A DNA stretch of 60,814 nt from Tubiluchus corallicola (taxonomy: Eukaryota; Priapulida; Priapulimorpha; Priapulimorphida; Tubiluchidae), in contig JAQGDQ010001125.1 in NCBI GenBank assembly GCA_030141605.1, positions 1-60,814 of the forward strand, written 5' to 3'. Below, one piece after another: positions 55,758 through 60,814 of the stretch (the stretch's first letter is position 1; each line of letters begins with the position of its first letter). Under the pieces are notes generated by a model. That model made no database searches, was not told the origin of the DNA, and was given only the letters and a program-made list of their open reading frames with translations. A program made the position numbers and the translations under genes.

Positions 55758-56530
55758 CAGTTGTGCTTTCTGACTCAAAATATCAGGATAGGAAAACGTA
55801 CAAGACACAAAACAAAACACAGCATAACATCCGTGAACAAGTTGATGTCCATGTCCGTGAAACAAGTTGCAATCATTTTAACCCTTAATAATTGGGTCCA
55901 AGCTGTATGCATCTGGTACTTAATGGCTTAAGATAGGAAAACAAACTAGCACTGAGTCTAAGCTATCTGCATCTTTGGTGCTGTTTATAAAGCCAAGAGG
56001 CAGCTGTGCTTTCTGACTCAAGAGTATCAGTCTGCCAATGCTAATCTTGCTTTCCTTATCAGTTTAGTAACTGAACAACTTATGCTCAGTTGTTCATGGT
56101 CACAGTGCAATCTTCTCTGTCATGTGCAAGGGGTAGTGGGTTTGGGTCCCGCCGAGGTCGCCTTTTTTCATTGCAAATCGTATAGAAATCGGCCGAATGT
56201 GACTTGCAGACTTTATTTTACACCATTCTGCTGAAGAATACAAAACAAATTAGCTAAGTAAGAAAAGGAAACATCTTATATGTATAAATATTATTTATAA
56301 ATTATGTACAAGTATACATGGTATACAGGCGTATGCTCCACAACTTTAAACTTGCAGCCTTCTGTCTTGAATTGTCATTCAGTACAGGTTTTAACACCTA
56401 AACGATTGGTGTTTCTCCCAGTAGATACACACACAAAGAAATACACAGTGGGTGTCCCAGCATCTTCAAACGTGTGGCCTTCTTACTTTTAAGTTCCATT
56501 TGGTATGGGTTTTTACACCTAAACGATTAG
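55758..56530. other. Spacer, no gene seen
   Basis: No supported coding sequence. At 56129-56150 GTGGGTTTGGGTCCCGCC resembles a tRNA B box, but no A box or SINE boundary is evident. Confidence 0.4.
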
Positions 56531-57584
56531 TCATTTCATCAGATGGGACACGCATGAAACACATGGAGCCAACAGTTGGCTATAGAGGCAATCTCTAAAG
56601 TGCAGGTCATTTTTCCTTGTCTTTCTCCTTGCTCTTCTCCTCCTCCTCATTTGCTTTCTATTTTGTAGATATCCGGACAAGGACGTCTTCCAACCACACG
56701 GAATACCTTCATTTGGACACAAAAGGTATCCACGCTGACACCGATGGCCTGTGTCAGCAGTCCTTTCGAAACCACATTTCTTGCAACAATTGGAAGCCTT
56801 CAGTCGCTTGTACTTCGGAGATTGCCCTTCTTCTCGCATGCGACGATGTCTGTATGATGTTGAGCGAGGCACGCTTGGTGGTTTGTCAGCATCATCAGGC
56901 AACTTCTGCTTTCTTACAGATGCCTCACCAGCTGTATTCGAAGGTAGAATGTAGGTATACCTTTCCTGGTATTCTACAACTGGAGGTGCATCGGGAAGTT
57001 GACGCGCCAGTGGAAGTGGACGCGGTGATGTTAACGGCTGTGATGGAAGGTCCATACCCTGTACAAGTGTGTCCTGCTCTTGCGCTTTCATTTTCTTGTT
57101 GAACCTACAAGGACAATATACAGTGTTACAATAATATAGTGTATATATATATATAAATGCAGTGTAAGCATTTCACATCAGGGTCAAACGAAGGTGGCTT
57201 CAAGACTTTACCAGTTTGCGAGAAGCGGTATTCTATGCCTATCAGCTCACCTATAAAAAGAAATTAGAATTAAAACTGAGACAATAATAACTAAATACAC
57301 ATTTTGACACATCAGGCACAATAATATTAAACTGAACATGTTGCACAAATTAAAGTAATGTAATATTACAAACCTGTGTATTTTCCTGGTGCTTGATATG
57401 AAGAATCATAGTCGCATCCAAAAACCTTCCTGTTCAGTTCATTCCCTGTCTGCTTCAATTCACTGCTGAAAGTCCGTTGAGAAATTTTCGTGGTGGTACT
57501 AACTGAAGCAGCACCCCTATCCTCATTCCGTCTAACAATACCCTCCAACAGGTAAGCTTGGAAGTGCGTTTGATTTGCACTCAT
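56531..57584 (-). pseudogene. Multi-exon transposon gene with C-terminal Cys/His knuckle
   Basis: Three minus-strand exons. Exon a (57374-57584) encodes MSANQTHFQAYLLEGIVRRN, EDRG and SYQAPGKYTG. Exon b (57177-57250) encodes GELIGIEYRFSQTGKV and DPD. Exons a and b join in phase between GTTTGT and a TTTTTATAG acceptor. Exon c (56531 to about 57103) encodes a proline-rich linker, PRSTSYRHRRMREEGQ, then CCKKCG, TGHRC and LLCPNEG, a zinc-knuckle-like C-terminus followed by an Arg/Lys run. The frame of exon c at the predicted junction does not continue into the knuckle frame, so there is a frameshift or a different splice. The motif order matches large, uncharacterised transposon proteins of fish and marine invertebrates. 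The enzymatic part is not here. Confidence 0.6.
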
Positions 57585-57864
57585 TCCTGAAATTGCAATA
57601 TATAGAAATTAATACTAAATACCAAAAAGAAGAAGCCCTGGAGAAAATGCATGTTATAATAATTTGAAGTGCCAAACCAAGAAATTCATGTCATTTATCA
57701 CAAAAACATTTGAATTAACACCTGGGATGAAGTTGACAAGATGGCTATGAAAAAGACTCCAAAGATGTTGAGCCACGTGCACATCTATATACTGGTAGGA
57801 TGACATCTCCTTTCCTCACAATACCTGTCTGAGTGTAGAGCCAGTAGTTTGGTGGATCTTGCAG
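57585..57864. other. Spacer, no feature seen
   Basis: Short intergenic stretch upstream of the transposon gene exon a. Confidence 0.4.
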
Positions 57865-58325
57865 ACATTTCACATGATCTAATCCCTGCCTACCTCCTTA
57901 CGGGGCTCTGCCAGTCCAAAAGTGGCTGTCCTGACCAGAGCCCAGATTTGATCAAATCCCCGCCTACCACCTTACGGGGCTCTGCCAGTCCAATGGTGGC
58001 TGTCCTGACCAGAGCCCAGATTTGATCTAATCCCCGCCTACCACCTTACGGGGCTCTGTCAGTCCAATAGTGGCTGTTCTGACCAGAGCCCAGATTTGAT
58101 CAAATCCCTGCCTGCCACCTTACGGGGTTCTGCCAGTCCAATTGTGGCTGTCCTGACCAGAGCCCAAATTTGATCTAATCCCTGCCTACCTCCTTACGGG
58201 GCTCTGCCAGTCCAATAGTGGCTGTCTTGACCAGAGCCCAGATTTGATCTAATCCCCGTCTACAACCTTACGGGGCTCTGCCAGTCAAATAGTGGCTGTC
58301 CTGACCAGAGCCCAGATTTCCGCTC
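57865..58325. repeat. 74-bp tandem array, about 6 units
   Basis: The unit GATTTGATCAAATCCCCGCC, ACCTTACGGGGCTCTGCCAG, TGGCTGTCCTGACCAGAGCC recurs every 74 bp (for example 57945 and 58019). It is GC-rich for this window. No coding relation is recognised. Confidence 0.95.
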
Positions 58326-58344
58326 AACCCCACCTACCACCTTA

Positions 58345-58612
58345 CTGCCTGGAAAATCTTTTTACTGCCTAGAATGCCTTTTTTCTACTAACAACATAGA
58401 TACATTCCACTTGGAAAGTCTTTTTACTTGTCTTTTTTCTACTAACAGCATAGATACATGCCACTAGGAAAGTCTTTTTACTGCCTAGAATGTCTTTTTT
58501 CTACTAACAACATGGGTACATTCACTTGGAAAGTCCTTTTATAGCCTAGAATTTCTTTTTTCTACTAACAACATAGGTACATTCCACTTGGAAATTCTTT
58601 CTACTGCAATTA
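58345..58612. repeat. About 62-bp tandem array, 4 units
   Basis: The unit TTTTACTGCCTAGAATGTCT, TTTTTCTACTAACAACATAG, TACATTCCACTTGGAAAGTC repeats four times with small deletions. It follows the 74-bp array directly. Confidence 0.92.
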
Positions 58613-58655
58613 AAGTCTCAGATGAGCCCAGATGTGAGAGCATAGTACTGTAAGG

Positions 58656-59099
58656 TTGGTACTTAAGAATGACATTCAGCACTCAACGAGAGGGAGACCC
58701 ATTCTACTCGAGCTTCCAAGACGAACCGCCCCAACGGTTGTCCCGGAAGACTCTCCCTCACCACTACAATGCGTGGAGGTCCCGGAAGACGAATGGACTG
58801 AGGGCATAGGAGCGACTTGCCCCTGTGCCCTAGACCATATGGTCCCGATCCTCCAGCATCTAGGCACCATGCTACTCGAGCTTCCAAGGCGAACCGCTCC
58901 AACGGTTGTCCTGGAAGACTCTCCCTCACCACTACAATGCGTGGAGGTCCCAGAAGACGAATGGACTGAGGGAATAGGAGCGACTTGCCCCCGGGTGCTA
59001 GACCATATGTTCCAGCGTCTGGGCACCGGTTGGTCTTCACGGTCCTCACGGCACTCGCAGTTGCATAAAAAATTAAAACAGCCCATCATGGTCCACTAA
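58656..59099 (+). CDS. Unrecognised frame with two 56-residue repeats
   Basis: An open plus-strand frame of 147 codons contains the same 168-bp segment twice (starts at 58704 and 58872), so the repeat is in frame: LLELPRRTAPTVV, EDSPSPLQCVEVPEDEW, TEGIGATCP, LDHM. The two copies are about 95% identical. The GC content is well above the surroundings. Frames on the minus strand are also open across the repeat, so coding status is uncertain. The acidic, proline-rich composition could be a linker of a retroelement polyprotein, but I recognise no family. Confidence 0.35.
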   Translation: MVLKNDIQHSTRGRPILLELPRRTAPTVVPEDSPSPLQCVEVPEDEWTEGIGATCPCALDHMVPILQHLGTMLLELPRRTAPTVVLEDSPSPLQCVEVPEDEWTEGIGATCPRVLDHMFQRLGTGWSSRSSRHSQLHKKLKQPIMVH

Positions 59100-59237
59100 A
59101 GAATGCACTAGAGACTTGCAAATAATACCGCCTTTCTCGCATCGAAAGCAAAGAAAGAAATGAGGCCGAACAAAGACTGACATCTATTAGGTCAGTTGCA
59201 AGATCGAAGAACAATATATGAATGACGTAATGTGTCA

Positions 59238-59400
59238 ACATTGACCACCAGTTCATGTCACAGACACGAATATGAAGTCTCTTGTTTCTAAACATTTTCA
59301 TCCATTATAATCTCACTGATATGTGCAGTTCTTTTTGTGTTTTTAGCGTAGCTTATCTCCTGTTCAAGCTTCGCTTGTATGATTTAAGTCCTGCTTGTTT
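59238..59400. repeat. Partial third copy of the 1.3-kb repeat
   Basis: CATTGACCACCAGTTCATGT through CTGATATGTGCAGTTCTTTT to the TTCAAGCTTCGCTTGTATG region matches 54020-54170 and 59845-59995. It is more diverged than the two long copies are from each other. Confidence 0.85.
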
Positions 59401-60189
59401 TGTCTTTAATGTAAGCTTCTTCACATAGTCACCAATTTTGAAAAACATGCTCGGCAGAGCAGTTGCTCCCCTCTTCCTCTCTTTGTTACGCCACTGTTTA
59501 CTAGGCTTATAAAAATGTGCAGATACGCATTTTAACTTTCCTTGCTTTTACTACATGCACCATGTAAACTCTGTTATTAGGTCTTTCAATTTTGAGAGAA
59601 AATCTGCTGTGGGGTCATCTGTCGCTGACTATATATCAAAAAAGTGATCTGAAAGCACGACAAGTTGAGAATTAATACGAGGGACGATGCTGGACACCTT
59701 ATTCAGACAATGAATGCGGCATACAAGAATGCTGATGCAATCACAGTCACGGCTGATGCAATGAATAGGCAGGGTTGCTAAATGGCCATATTTCTGGAGG
59801 TGGTCCGATACCTTTGTAAATGACTGTAAATACAAACGTGAAAAAGCACTTAACATTGACCACCAGTTCATGACGCAGACACGAATATGAAGTCTGTTGT
59901 TTCTGAACATTTTCATCCATTACAATCTCACTGATATGTGCAGTTCTTTTTATGCTTATAGCGTAGCTTATCTGTTCAAGCTTTGCTTGTATGGTTTATG
60001 ATTACAGGATAACCTCATGAGACCCAAGATAAATTCATGTGTGTTTTTCTTAATATTATAGACTTTTTATAACATACAGATCCTAGTGAACTTACACACC
60101 AAGTTTTTTCATGATCATCCTTGACCTTGACCTTGACCTCCTATGTCAGATACGCATTTCAACTTTCTTTGCTTTTACTAAAGACTTAT

Positions 60190-60549
60190 AATTAAACATT
60201 TTCCATTTTTTTACATCTTTTAAACATAATTTGCAAAACATTATAATAACACGACATGCCTTCGAATTGAAAATGCTGTCATTTTGGCATGTACTTGTCA
60301 TACGCAAATTTCCCAGTATGGCAAAATTGTGTAAGCTTGTCCATGGCATCTAGTAAAGTTCTGTCTAAAATAAGTGATTGTAGAAATTGGTGTGAGGGAT
60401 TTGCTTTAACCACATTAGTCCAAGGGCATCTCTTGAAATATTGATTTTCTTTGCTAGCCTTTATTTCTTCTCTAGTGGCAAGATTCTTTTTTAAAAAAAT
60501 CCTTGAGAGACAGTTTTGTTTCCATCTCAGCCCCAAATACTAAGGTATA
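60190..60549 (-). pseudogene. Transposon protein fragment, copy 2
   Basis: The same fragment as at 54366-54725. Here the codon after RCP is TGG (Trp), so the frame is open through LTQFCHTG to KYMPK. The TGA before QHFQFEGM is shared with copy 1 and so predates the duplication. Confidence 0.65.
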
Positions 60550-60698
60550 AAGATCTTACAATTCTCACCAGGTTTGTAATTAATAGTTGTGCTTTTTCTC
60601 TTGGACGACTCACAGAGAAAACACGTTGTCAAATCAAACAGGTTTATTATGTGGAAACTCTCCAACACAAAGTATGAAGGAACTCAAAGTATGTACAG

Positions 60699-60814
60699 TC
60701 AAGTGACAGGAAATCTGGATAGGCAACTGCATCCGATAATCTGGAAGCAAGAATGTGAGAATATGAGAATAAATATGAGACCTGGTACTTCAAAGTTTAT
60801 ACTACATTTCACTT
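60699..60814 (-). pseudogene. LINE endonuclease fragment, copy 2, cut by window end
   Basis: This matches 54875-54990, the downstream part of the LINE ORF2 start fragment. The ORF2 start itself would lie beyond the window. Confidence 0.6.

Larger units (their letters stand above)
59508..60814. repeat. 1.3-kb direct repeat, copy 2, open at window end
   Basis: Direct copy of 53673-54990. It is still matching at the last base of the window, so the duplicated unit is longer than 1.3 kb. Confidence 0.93.

Noticed and set aside
56129-56150. tRNA-like B box
   Set aside because: No A box at the right distance and no SINE body or tail.
53673-60814. LTR retrotransposon interpretation of the 1.3-kb direct repeats
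   Set aside because: The repeats contain coding debris (transposon protein, LINE endonuclease), lack TG..CA ends, and no gag/pol or primer-binding site lies between them.

Overview
The window is AT-rich, intron-containing nuclear DNA from an invertebrate animal. The evidence is a Shaker-type voltage-gated potassium channel, a spliced MEST-type alpha/beta hydrolase gene, a heparan-sulfate 3-O-sulfotransferase-like exon, and many eukaryotic transposons (piggyBac, hAT, mariner-like, non-LTR LINEs, a tRNA-derived SINE). No operons, bacterial genes, CRISPR array or viral genes are seen. The phylum cannot be fixed from sequence reading alone; the intronless Shaker gene with a tandem partial copy would suit a cnidarian or another marine invertebrate.

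Layout. 0-5 kb: a possible exon (minus strand) and a 3.6-kb satellite of about 43 units of 82 bp. 5-20 kb: no host gene, but two piggyBac-type MITEs, four of the five copies of one hAT-type MITE family, an RTE-like LINE fragment, and 53-, 30- and 105-bp tandem arrays. 20.3-22.8 kb: a long (AAT/GAT)n tract next to a retroelement 3' end, then a 30-32-bp array with decayed edges. 27.2-28.6 kb: the one intact host gene, a 490-aa Kv1/Shaker channel in a single exon, with a 98%-identical truncated copy (T1 to S1) at 29.9-30.5 kb. 34.5-42.9 kb: five in-phase exons of a MEST-like gene on the plus strand. Its introns hold a LINE fragment, an hAT MITE, a 112-bp array and an unusual inverted-repeat element filled with a 41-bp satellite; the 3' half of the gene was not found. 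43-49 kb: a mariner-type MITE, a SINE, two weak exon candidates, and a sulfotransferase exon on the minus strand. 50.4-52.5 kb: a two-exon piggyBac transposase gene broken by four lesions. 53.7-60.8 kb: transposon debris, comprising a 1.3-kb direct repeat at 5.8-kb spacing that runs off the window end, a LINE ORF1/ORF2 junction whose ORF1 segment has been amplified into a 65-bp array, a multi-exon transposon gene ending in a Cys/His knuckle, and 74-, 62- and 168-bp arrays.

The host genes do not form a pathway: an ion channel, a membrane hydrolase and a Golgi sulfotransferase are simply neighbours. The dominant theme is how mobile elements have turned into tandem repeats: at least eleven arrays lie in 61 kb, and several can be traced to a parent element. 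All calls come from reading the sequence; no database search was possible.
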